DNA from: a virus | Length of the DNA: 64,000 nucleotides | Strand: one strand, 5' to 3' | Virus record (IMG/VR): IMGVR_UViG_3300037189_016726 | Span: 1 to 64,000 of that record | In this document: positions 1 through 12,100 of the stretch, piece by piece | Numbering within the stretch: position 1 is the first letter of the stretch | Layout: the number at the start of each line of letters is the position of its first letter | Translations under genes and position numbers: made by a program | Notes under the pieces: model-generated | Told to the model about the DNA's origin: nothing | What the model saw: only the letters and a program-made list of their open reading frames with translations | The model's database searches: none

Positions 1-110
1 CAGCAGAAGCAGCAGCTTCTACAGCAGCAGCAGCAGCCGACACAGCAGAAGCAGCAGCTTCTACAGCAGCAGCAGCAGCCGACACAGTAGAAGCAGCAGC
101 TTCTACAGCA
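1..110 (+). repeat. 42-bp tandem repeat (Ala-rich, in frame)
   Basis: A 42-base unit starts at 1, 43 and 85, the last copy incomplete. Each copy encodes a 14-residue Ala/Ser/Thr/Asp/Glu unit of the tape measure protein. The third copy has one C-to-T change that turns an Ala into Val. The array probably extends to the left of the window, so the copy number is unknown. Because the unit is a multiple of three, gain or loss of copies would keep the frame and change tape length. Confidence 0.9.
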
Positions 111-3100
111 GCCGCCGGTGCGGACGCTGCGCAAGCAGTGGGGGGTATTACAAAACAGGCATCGGCTCTTGGTCAAAAATTAGGAGGTTTTGCAATAGGC
201 GCAACCGCTGCTTATTTAGCCACAAAAGTATTTTCAGACGCATTAAGAAAAAGTGCTGAAGATATGAATAAGGCAAAAATAGACGCTGGGGATGTTGAAG
301 GGGCTAGACAAGCTGGAGAAAATTTACCCGGTTTAGATTATGCAGAATTATTAGGAAATATTGGGTTAGCTGCTGGAGTAACGATTGGTGGAGGTGTGGG
401 CGCATTTGGTGGCGCTGCTGCGGGTAGTGTTGTTCCCGTTGTTGGAAATTTAGTTGGCACCGCAGCGGGAGCAGCCGGTGGAGCAGCGATTGGTGGAGTT
501 ACCGGTTATGGTTTGGGAAGAGCGGCTGGAAATTTTATTAATTCAACAGTAGGACGAACAGATAATGTAATAGCTGCTGGTAGTGCTAGCGCATCAGCGG
601 CGCAGTTTGTTAAAACCAATAAAATTCTAGAAAATTCTAGCGAGAAAGCGGCAAAAGCTTTACAAGATATTGAATCTGGAGCAATATCATTTAAAGAAGG
701 ATTAAATATCCTATCTATTGAAACACAATCAAGTGTTGATGCTATGAGGTTAGCAAACGAAGCTAATGCCGCACAAGAAAAAGTTAATAGTAAAAAATCA
801 ACTGGATTTGGCCGCACTTTTGGTGCTTATATCAGTGGCGGTTACGTTGATAGCAATGAAGAGGTACAGCAACAAAATAATACCATAAAACAAAGACGGC
901 AAGAGTCTCAGCGCATTGGTCAACAGCAATTAAAAACTTTACAACCGCTTCTACAAGGACAAATGAGAACCACAGCAATAACTGGTGGAGATTTTGACAG
1001 TTTCTTAGATTCATTAAGTGATACTGAATTTGAATTACTCAATATGACAGATGATGGAATTAAAAATGCTTATCAAGCATTTACTAATATTACTAAAGAA
1101 ATTGAAATTACAAGGCAAGCTTTAGATGCAATGAATTTAGGTCTTAGGGGTCCAACAGCTACAGCAACTGCTATGTCATCAAGTATGGATAGATTTGCTG
1201 CCGGATTAGAAGTTGGAGGTAGTTCATTCGTTTCTAATGCGCAATTTTTATCAGAAGCAATGACTAGCGCCGCACAAGCTATGAATGATGAAGATATTAA
1301 ATCTTCTATGCAAGATGTTAGAAAGAATTTAGAAGAAATGGGGGTGTCTCCAGAATTTGCGGATAAATTTGAAACTAATGCTAACGCATTTATACAGGCT
1401 CAAAAAAATTATGGTACAGCTTTTGATAGCATAGTAGCTAATCTAAAAGCTCAAAGAGAAAAAGGTTTATCTCCAAATACGAGTCCAATGGCTATTAAAG
1501 AAGCTTTCGCAAAAGAACTTACGGCAGGTTTAGGAGATGAAGCAAAACAAAATCTTACAAACATTATCAAAAATATTGATTTAAATGATGCAGAAGTCGA
1601 AAAGATTTTAGCTGGTGATTTAAGTGTTTTTGGAGATAAATTAACAGAAGCTGGTCAAAAACAAATTGAAGATATAGTTAAAATTGCTCAAGAAAGACAA
1701 AAAGCAGAAAATGTATTAATCGACTTAACGAAAAAAAGAATTGATGCTGAAAGAAATTCGTTAGAAGCACAAAAAGAAGCTCTATCTTTAACAATGGAAG
1801 GCAGAGAACTTCAAAGTAAATACGGCGGCAAAGTAGTTACTAATGAAGAACGTAAACAAAGTGTATTAGCTAGGGCAAATGTTAATAGTAAAGAGAGTGG
1901 TTTAACAGGAATGAAAACTGGTAGCCTAGAAGAACTTAGGGCACGTAATAGCGAAATTAAAAAAGGTTTTTCAGACATAGAAGCCCAAAGAAGACAACCA
2001 AATGGTTTACAAAAAGCTTCTGGCGTTGTTCAAGATGAAAAACAAAAAGATCTTCAAAAAGCTCAAAAAGAACAAATTGCAACAATTAGAGAGCTTGTTA
2101 AACTTGAAGAAGAAAATCTCAAATTAATTGGAGAAAAAAATAAACTAGAAAAAGATTCTATTGATGCTTTAGTCAGTGGCGACATTGATAAATTCATGCA
2201 AACACAAGCGACCATTGGCGCTACGGCAGCTATTGCAACTGGAAATCAATCGTTAATGAAAGCTTTTGGTGGAGAAGCTTTAGGTGCTGCGGCTCAAGAT
2301 ATTAGAAGACAGCAAGAAGCTGGCGTTGGACAATTATATGGCAGAGACTTAGCTGGTCAGGGTGGTTTAACACAACAAGCCTATGGGGCCGCACTTGGTG
2401 CTAGAGGTGTTACTGATCCTAGATTAGCGCAAGTTGCCGCTGGAACAACCGCAGAAGAGGAAGCCGCAAAATCTAGATTAAGAGATTATGGAACAGCTTT
2501 GGGTGAAACTGGCCAGCTTGGTGCAGAAATGGCTTCAATGCAATTTGAAACTGCTGAAATTAATGTTAAAGATGCCACCGTTGTTATGGATAATATAATA
2601 AGACAAGGTAACGCTGTAGCTGCTGGTAGAGCTAACGGCGGTTTAATTTATGCTAATCGTGGAATGTTTATCCCAAGAGGAAGCGACACAGTTCCCGCCA
2701 TGTTAACTCCCGGCGAATTTGTAGTAAGAAGAGAAGCTGTTAATCGTGGCAATAATCTACAACTATTACAATCAATTAATGGTGGTGGAGCCACAGCAAA
2801 CTCAACAGTGATGGGTTTTGCTAGAGGAGGTCAAGTTCAATACTATTCTGGCGGCGGCGGTGTATCTAATAATGGTAGCAGCGAATCTTTTGAGAAATTA
2901 ACCAAAGCACTTAGTAAAGTGATGGGATATGTTAATGGTGTAGCGGAAAGTATCAAATCATTACCAACAACAATATCTCATCAAATAGCTGATACTAAAG
3001 TTGATGTTAATGTTATGGGTGGAAATATGCTAAATGCTTTTGCTGATAATTTAGAAAGTCGCGTTATGAATAAAGTATCGGAAAAACTAAAAAATTCTCA

Positions 3101-3146
3101 CCCAACCGAAGCCGGTATGCAAAGCAAGGGATCAGTATTAGGATAA
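3..3146 (+). CDS. Tape measure protein, 5' end outside the window
   Basis: The reading frame is open from the left edge (first full codon at base 3), so the true start lies upstream; a GTG at 138 is in frame but need not be a start. About 1048 residues are visible. The first 45 or so are an Ala-rich tandem repeat. Next comes a Gly/Ala-rich hydrophobic stretch (bases about 360-540), typical of the membrane-active segment of tape measure proteins. A long, Lys/Glu/Gln-rich, probably coiled-coil middle follows. Near the C-terminus is the signature FIPRGSDTVPAMLTPGEFVV (bases 2668-2727), which recurs at the end of many tape measure proteins. The family sets tail length and is ejected with the DNA. 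It sits directly before the tail-tip genes, as expected. The function is confident; the full length is unknown. Confidence 0.85.
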   Translation, partial: AEAAASTAAAAADTAEAAASTAAAAADTVEAAASTAAAGADAAQAVGGITKQASALGQKLGGFAIGATAAYLATKVFSDALRKSAEDMNKAKIDAGDVEGARQAGENLPGLDYAELLGNIGLAAGVTIGGGVGAFGGAAAGSVVPVVGNLVGTAAGAAGGAAIGGVTGYGLGRAAGNFINSTVGRTDNVIAAGSASASAAQFVKTNKILENSSEKAAKALQDIESGAISFKEGLNILSIETQSSVDAMRLANEANAAQEKVNSKKSTGFGRTFGAYISGGYVDSNEEVQQQNNTIKQRRQESQRIGQQQLKTLQPLLQGQMRTTAITGGDFDSFLDSLSDTEFELLNMTDDGIKNAYQAFTNITKEIEITRQALDAMNLGLRGPTATATAMSSSMDRFAAGLEVGGSSFVSNAQFLSEAMTSAAQAMNDEDIKSSMQDVRKNLEEMGVSPEFADKFETNANAFIQAQKNYGTAFDSIVANLKAQREKGLSPNTSPMAIKEAFAKELTAGLGDEAKQNLTNIIKNIDLNDAEVEKILAGDLSVFGDKLTEAGQKQIEDIVKIAQERQKAENVLIDLTKKRIDAERNSLEAQKEALSLTMEGRELQSKYGGKVVTNEERKQSVLARANVNSKESGLTGMKTGSLEELRARNSEIKKGFSDIEAQRRQPNGLQKASGVVQDEKQKDLQKAQKEQIATIRELVKLEEENLKLIGEKNKLEKDSIDALVSGDIDKFMQTQATIGATAAIATGNQSLMKAFGGEALGAAAQDIRRQQEAGVGQLYGRDLAGQGGLTQQAYGAALGARGVTDPRLAQVAAGTTAEEEAAKSRLRDYGTALGETGQLGAEMASMQFETAEINVKDATVVMDNIIRQGNAVAAGRANGGLIYANRGMFIPRGSDTVPAMLTPGEFVVRREAVNRGNNLQLLQSINGGGATANSTVMGFARGGQVQYYSGGGGVSNNGSSESFEKLTKALSKVMGYVNGVAESIKSLPTTISHQIADTKVDVNVMGGNMLNAFADNLESRVMNKVSEKLKNSHPTEAGMQSKGSVLG

Positions 3147-3149
3147 ATT

Positions 3150-6100
3150 ATGCTAACAGATTGTTTACCATGTCAGTTAAAACGAACTAGTAGAATAAAA
3201 TCTACAAGTTCATTAAAAGTATCATCAATATCAGATCTTAGCCCAAAAGCTAGACTTTCTGGCATTGGTGGATTGAAATTAGATATATCTAAAAAAATTG
3301 GTTTTACAGCACGGTTAACTGTTGATAGTGATTTTAAAGCCAAAGAAAATATGACATTTGGCCTTAATGAATTGTCACAATCTGGAGAGGGAGATATTCG
3401 TGGAATTTTAAGCGTATCCGGTAATTTGATTGGGCGAGTATCATCATCTAGTTCAATTCAAAATGTATATGTTGATAAATTTGCTGGACCAATAAGTTCA
3501 CTATCCTCTGTTAATAATTTCTTTTCAACAGAAAGATTGTATCCAATTAGTGACGTAATAGTAGATAATATTGTTGACAAAAATTTAAATAACAGTAATC
3601 TTTTTCCCAGCATTGATGATGGTATTTTTACTGGAAATTATACTGAAAATTACAAAATCAGTAAACTAATATCTGATGATGCAAATTCTTATATTCAACC
3701 ATCTTCAATTATTACTGATGGAAATTTTAGATACAAGTTTGAAGTTACAAAACCATTTGCTATCAAAGATAGCTTCTTATTTATAAGAGCTTCTGCACCC
3801 ATCTCTAACTATACATCAAGTACTCCACCGCGATACTCTTTGTCGAATATAAAACTAGAAGATCCATCTGGTAATTTAATCATAAAATATAAAGATATTA
3901 TTCTACGCGGAGATTCTGATTATTCTAAGGATAATGTTAACTATACCACATATATTTCAGAACCCGAAATTAACAATTTATCTCTTGGAACTTGGGAATA
4001 TAACTATCCATTAATGGAAGAAGAGGATGGGTATACCCTTAATATTGATATAGCCAGTTTGTGTTTAGATGACCCATTCGATACTGGTTTTAATAAAGGA
4101 TATGAATATGACTGTGTTAGTTTAGAGTCAGAATTATCAGAAATTCTACCTTTACTCCCGCAGCCAAATAATAGTATTAGAATATCATCTATTGAGATTT
4201 TAAATAGTGGTGGTGTTGGAGTATTACGGGATAATTATGTTACTCTATATTCAGAAGTTCAAGCTGTTGGTCAAAGAATTTCTCGTTCAATAAAACCTAG
4301 TCAATTACTAAATAAAGATTTTGATACCGGTATATATCCAACAGTTAAGAGTTTATGGAAATCAAACAACGGTTTAGTTAATAATTCTAGTACCGCTGGC
4401 TCAAATGCTTTACAAAATATTCTTGTTAATGAATCTAAAAATGACTTTATAGTTCTTGACTACATAGATGGAGTAAGCGATTCTGGCAAATTGAATCTTA
4501 AATTTTCACATACTCCACCGGTTTATGTTGATGAATACTCTGATGGATCATTTAATTTTGGACAACTATCTAGAAATTTTAAATCAGCAAAATTCAACAG
4601 AGTAGCTCCCGTAGATAATTTCTTTACTGTTGATAGTGCTGAGTTGAAAATTACAGCAAAGAAAGCTATTGGAAGTAGAGATTATGTTATTGACGTTGTT
4701 GGTTATAGTGATGATAAATTACTAAATATAACATCAGCAGTTGGTGGATTTTTACAAAATGTTTCTGGAGTTGGGGATATACCAATTTCATCTGGATTTA
4801 GCAACATTGACGATTTAGGTATTTCATCAGAAACTATATCAGATAAAAGTTCATATTACTCTTCATCTTTGACTAATAATGCTGGTGGAGATCACTACCA
4901 ATTAACATCATCTCCAGTTGTAAATAGCACATCGTTTGATGATTATATTATCCCATTGAAAATCTACGATGACCGTGTTTCTATTGGAAAATCAAGAGAT
5001 TATTCATCAAGTTCGTTTTTTGAAAATTTGTACTTGGATATATTTCCTATTCCAAGTGGAGCATCAATTTCAAATGTTGAATTAATAGTATATTATAAGC
5101 CATCTAATGGTTTAATGTTACATACTCTTGGTCAAGGAAGTAGACAGGTTGGACATGCTACTGTTAAGATTTATCCATCTCGTAGACAAATAAATGATGA
5201 TATTATCAACACTGGCCCAGAATATGCTCCAATTTCTTTGATTGAAGATATTCCTCATGGATATAAAACAACAACAACTTTAAAAACTAATTATCCGCGA
5301 AGATGGAGAGGAGTTGATGGAACTATAACTTCTGGACCATTTGATCCATACCAGTTTGATTTCTCATTTTATAATCCTCAGTTAGCAACTCCATTTTTAA
5401 GTGGTTATTTTTCATTTAACAACGATATTGATGGAATCATAATTTCAGATGAAATACCAGACTTTTCTCCAATAAGTGGTTTTTATATTGGTGAGTATAA
5501 CGTTATCAAAAATATTGGATTAAGATTCAATTCAACATCAGCTTTTACTGAAAATACACCATACACCACAATAGATTGGACTTCAATAGAAGGATATGAA
5601 AATGATCCTTTGTATGGGTTAATATCTGATTCGTATGACAACGCTGTAAGAGTTCATGGATCGAATGGGTATATAAACTTTGGAAATATAGACACCGTTA
5701 GCGGTTTTGCTATTTTTGCTAGATTTAGTCCAGATATTAATATGAGTGGAATTGGGTATAACCTGTGGAATTCTGGCATTATTTTTTCTAAGCATGATGA
5801 TGAAGAAGATTTAATTTTTGCTCTAGGGTACGAAGATGGTTATTTAACTGGATATGCTAGAGACTCCGATGGAAATATTCATTCTGTTCAAGATGCTGCG
5901 TCTTACGATGAATATCAATACCCACTATCTGTTATTCTAACATATAATGATAACCTATCACAAAAACTAAAACTATATACTGATAATGAAAAGAATTTTA
6001 ATGGCGATGACGCTCTTTCTAATTGGAATTGTTTGAGAGATGAATCGTCAGAATTTACTCTTGATACTAATAATAGTGATCTAACGTTTGGCTATAGCAA

Positions 6101-9100
6101 AAATGACAATATTGGAATAAGCGCATTTATAACAGATATTGGAATCTCTACTTATAATACTAGTGGAACAAATATTGTTAGCTTATTAATGCCCGTTGAT
6201 TTAATAAATAAACAAATGGTTGCTGATAAGTTTTTTGAAACATTAAGACATAAATTCTGGAAAGAAATAGAGCCAACAGTGGCTGATGAATTTAAATTAT
6301 GGCAATATATTGATGAAGATACTTCAGATTGGCATCTTGGGGCTTTTGAATATAATTCGTTTTCACCAGCTTATGACTCATTTACAAAAAGAGTTGGATC
6401 AGATTATCTAATACATAGATTAAAACACGATGGCTCATCTTATAGTTTCACAACAGATTTACTTCTACCATCAAGTGTTCCAACGGAAGGAATATCATAC
6501 CACTCTCAAATAGAAAATGATTTCTTAAGATTTAATTTATCAGATATTCCAGACGCTAATCCTAATTTTATATCTGTTGCTCCAAGAATTTGTAAAACAT
6601 TACCAAGGGGATATAATTTCGCTGAACGCGCTATGGTCGTTGATACAATCATACAGCATGAATGCGACACCACTATATCTTGGAACGATGGAACATTTGG
6701 CCCCAAGCTAATTGTTAGTTTATATACCAAAAACCAAGAACCAATTGATAGACCTAGTAAAGTCAATTGGGGCTTAATAAATAGGCACACCCACTATCTT
6801 GAAATATCTGGTCATTGGACCAAATTATCAAGTACATTTGACTTCAATGACTTAATAGATACTTCTGAACCTTGGGCAAATTTTGATCAAGATCGTAACA
6901 TTTCAGAATTTGAAGCTAAATACTACTCTACTGATATAAATGATATGTTTTTACAGTATGACTTAGTTTATCCAAGCGGTCAACCGTTTGATTCTAAAAT
7001 TAAAATACATAGCGCGACCGTTAGACTAGAGGACGCTCTTATACGTGCGGCAGATTTAAATTCTAGTTTTAATCTTATTGGCAGTGGCGAGTTCAAATCT
7101 TTGACAGATATTAATCTGTATGTTGGTGGATTGGAAGTAACAAGTGGGGATATGAGCTTGTTCATAGATAGTCAACCAATTCCAACATCATCATCTGTTA
7201 TGAATGTATTTTGTTCTGGTGGTGATTGGATTAAGAATCATCTATCACTATATGTTTTAACAATCGGAACCATAGATAGTTCAAATTCAGATAATTATCA
7301 ATCATTTGATATTTTTGGATCGTCTAGAATTTTAGGACCAGCACTATTTATTGATGGAAAAACTAACCAGTTTGATGAACAAAATCTATCATTATTTACA
7401 GAAAATCTATTAGCGTCACAAACGGCTTCTGGAAATCTATCATTATTCACAAGTAATAAATTATTATCTGATGTTAACAAAGCCTCGTTTAATATGTATA
7501 TATTCTGTAATACGTATACAAGTCATTTCCCATATGATAAAATGTCTTTGTATACAGAGGTTCAAAACCTATATGATAGATCACAAAATAGTTTTAATCT
7601 ATATGCGTCAGCCCAAGATTATACAATAACCACGCTAGACAATTCATTCAATCTTTATACGTTAAATTATTTAGCTTATAATCAAGAATTAACACAACAA
7701 ACAACTATTGGATGGAATAATGTTAGTGTTGGGAAATCAATAGAACTAGATGATAATATATACGCCACATTAAATGCAAATGATGAAATTAGGGGCGTTG
7801 ATTTAATTTGTTATGGTAAATGCGATAATGGTATTCCATGTCAAGAAGATTCTGTATTTTTACACGAACAATTGTGGAAAGCACCAATTGAGTGTATAGA
7901 TGGCGGCATATTTAGAGCTAAAAAGACCTACACGAATTTATCAACAAGAGGTTTTAATACTGATGTTGGTTATAGTGGACATTTCTATGGAATTAGAAAA
8001 TACACCGATCTTATTCCAAACGCTCCATATAAAGTCGTTATAACTGGTAAAACCGGAAGCACCAACCGTATAGAAATTCCAAAAGAGTTTGAAGAATTAA
8101 ATTATCCAATAGAAGGGTTTGGTCAGTCTGGAACAAAATTAATTGGCGATGAGCCATATGTTGAAAACGGAAGACAAATCAATGCTCATTATGGAAAATC
8201 AGTCGCTGTTAAAAAAGATCTTATAGCAATAGGTTCTCCATTTAGTACAGTTTATGATTCGAATGATTATGCTCTAGAAAATGCTGGAACAATATTCTTA
8301 TATAGAAGACTACCGGCACCAAGCGGAAATGAATGGTCATTGAATTTAAATGAACATAAATCTGGTTGGATGTTGGAAGATCAAATTAATTTGCCAACTG
8401 GATATATTAGAGATTATTATACTCAACAATCAACTGTTCTATTCCCCGGATTTGATCCAATAACAGAAAGATATTGGAATGTTGGTCAAGAGGGTAGACA
8501 GTTTGGACATTCTTTAGACTTGGCTATCCACCCAGTTAATAATTCTTTAAATGAACCAAACAAACAAATTCTAGTTGTTGGAGGTCCAAGTTCAAATTGG
8601 ACAAGAACATTTGATCAACTTAACCCAGAAAAAGTGCAAATTGCACTAATCATTTTTACAGACGAATTTTCACCAGTGTCAAGTGATGGTAGAACATATG
8701 TTAATATAATTGAGAATATCAAAAACAAAGACTTGATATTTAAATATTTCTCAGATCCATCAACTCAGTTTGATGTTAAACTTATCATTTTTGAACCAAC
8801 CCTTGATCAACAAATAACATCTCTCGATTTCCCAGATCCAAAACCAACATTCATAACTAAAAAACGCATACATAGAGCGTGGGGAAATGATCCTCAAACA
8901 GAAACCATACTAAATGAAATTAAAGATGGATTCCACGAAGCATTTCCTTATGATGAGAATGCTCTTAATAATAATATTCCACCACTACTAGGTTTTTATG
9001 TTGATAATAGCTGGTCTTTAGGAAAAGCTTCATTAAATGGAAAAAATGGCGGTGGAGCAATAGATCAATTCATAGACTACTATAAAGACTATAGCTTTAC

Positions 9101-12100
9101 TCATGGATTAGTTGATTTTCATGGAACACCATGCTCTGGCGCTGTTACAGAATTTATACCAAATTTTGGAGATTCTGAAAATTGGATTAAGATGAGTATT
9201 GATATTTTAAATCATACTTTGGATACTGGAAGATTAGTTAAAGATAACCAAGTACGATTTATAACTGACAATATAGGTTCTCAATATTTTAATCCAAATC
9301 TAGGAGAATTCAACCATATCCCAACTAGCGGTGGAAGAGTTTATATCTTTGAAAAAGAAAGTGGATCATGGAGTTTGATTCAGCAAATAGATTCACCATT
9401 AGACTCATATGGTATTCCAGACAGATTCGGACATGCTGTTGCTATTAGTGATAATGCCGAAGTTATAGCAGTAGGATCGCCATATATAGACAACGCTTGC
9501 GAAATTTATGAATATGATAGCGATGAAAAACTTAGATTATATAGAGAAATAGGAACTTGGATAAATTATAAGAGTTCAGCTAGTGGCGGGGTTGGTAAAT
9601 ACACAAACCTTAGATCATCCTATATTGCAAATATTTCAAAATTAGGATTAATAGAAGCTGGGAAAACTTTATATGTAGCTTTAGATACTACAGAAAGATT
9701 TGACGCTAGAAGGTATTTGAATATATCAGAGTACTCTAACATTAAATCGTTAAAATATTCAAGTCTATCAATAAATGGTACTTGGGAGTTCCTTACAGAA
9801 AGATTTGTTCCAACACCAAGATTAGGCTATAGCGTTGCTGTAAACGATGATGGAACAATAGTAGCTGTTGGTTGCCCAACCGATAGTTTAAATGCTTTTG
9901 ATGATGGAAATGTGTGGAGGGGCTATTGTTCATATAATGATCCATTAAATATTGATAATATCAATGGAGAAATAAAACCGGGATGGATATCAAATACTAA
10001 CGCTGGATCGGTTAGAGTATTGTCTTCAAGAAATTACTATCCGCACAATACCGCTGTAGAGTATACCAAATTTGGTAATTTACAACAAAGCTTGAGTAAG
10101 CCAGAAGATAGTCGATATTTCTCATATCTATCAAATATTTTTAAAGATCATAATTTTTATAAGACGGGATTTTCAGATTTAGATATACCACAAGAAGCTG
10201 GATTAGCATTCATAATTACTCCAGAAATTGACGCTGTTAGTGAAGAAATACTAACCAAAATTACTAACTGGTTAGCTCTTGGGGATAGAAATTTAGTACT
10301 TGTTGGAAATGATCCGGTATGGGAAGAAAACGGAATCTATTCTAAATCTAACGACATCATAAACAAAATTCTTACTGGCCTAAACTCAAGAATGAGATTA
10401 CATCCGGCTAGAAATAAATATGAGGCGTTAGTTTCTGGATGCAGTGTTAACATTATGCAGTCTTTTACTCCAGATTATTCAACTCCCTCAAATATAAAAA
10501 CTGGATCAGTTCGCGGGTACGGTGTTGGTGATATTAAGATGTATTTCCCAGATTATCAAGCATTTACTCCATGTAGCAATGGAAGCGAAGGATCACCAAT
10601 AAATGGCAAATGTGAATTGCCACTAATGCATAATGGAGATTTAAGAGCGCAATGGACAAATGAATGCTTAACATGTCCTCCAAATGAAAGAACAATAACA
10701 TATCCAGTTAATTGGCCATTAGTTTTTAATAATTTCACACCGCCATGCTGTATATCAAACCTTGGCATACAAACATATGATTTAAAGAATTTTGCTCCTG
10801 TTCCATTGCTTGTGGCGGCTGAATATAGTGAACCAATAACTGTAACTTACCCCGCAGTTCCAGCTAGGTACGAAAAAGTTCCAAAGTATAAAACAGTAAC
10901 AGTAAGAAGATCAAATCAATATTCCAGATTCAACAATGACAATATTGGAAATAATATTGAATTTATTTGGTCTGCCGATAACTCAAACTACACTAGTCTT
11001 AAAAACATAAGCAATTATCCTCATGATGGCAAATTCTTTGACCCAGAAGCAATAGATGATAGAGATAGTATTTTACAAGCTCAAGCAATATCTAAAGAAG
11101 AATCTAGCTATGTAACTCAACAAGTCGATATTTGCAGAACATACGCTGCAAAACAAAGATATTTAAACACTACTTCAGAGATTGTTCTTATAGCTGGTGT
11201 TGAAACTGAATCACGAAATCTATTGTATAGTGGTAATGCAAGTGATGCTAATATTGCTTTGTATGCTAGCATAGCTTCTATTAGCAGTGCTAGAAGTTCA
11301 AGTATAGCTCAACTTAATTCTTGGACAAATAGAACAAGTTTCAAAGATGGTTTTAGTAACTCTTATCTATATGAATTATTTCAATCACTTTTACATAACA
11401 TACAATTAAACGCCGATCAACCATATAATAATGATATTTGTTGGGTAGCAAATCCAAATACTCTTCCAAGTGATTCCGAACTTAATGTATTGAAAGATTG
11501 GCTTAAGACCGGAAACAAAAGATTAGTAATAACATATGATAACAGTCAATCTAAAGCAGCATTGATATCCAACCTATGTAATAAATTTGATATGTTTATA
11601 TCTCCACTATATCTAGGTGGTGCTAATAACAAATATGCAGAATCATCTTCTTATGGGTTAATGTTTAATACCAATAATAGCATATTCGATACTATAGATA
11701 GTTCAAAAATTAATAGCTACAATTTAAATCAAAATTCCATCAATTTTATTCCAATAAAAACCAATGTAAATAATTTAGATCATGAAAATCAATATATTAT
11801 TGCTTATGAAGATTCTCCGATTACCATAAGCAAAAAAGAATTCGTTGGTTATTGGCAAATGAAGAGCGGAATTACAAAAGTAACTTTCCCAGTTGTGGCG
11901 GGGTCTGGATATAAGATTTTCATAAATACTGTTTCTGAAACTAAATCAGATACAGAGTCATTGAAAGTATATATAGGAAATGCTGCTGGATCGCCAAGCG
12001 TTCCATACCCAACGTTGCCAAGTAAAATATCACTACAAGATATTGGCGAAACAGATCAATTTTACGCCGTTGAAGAAGCTTCGATATGTTCAAAAATAAC

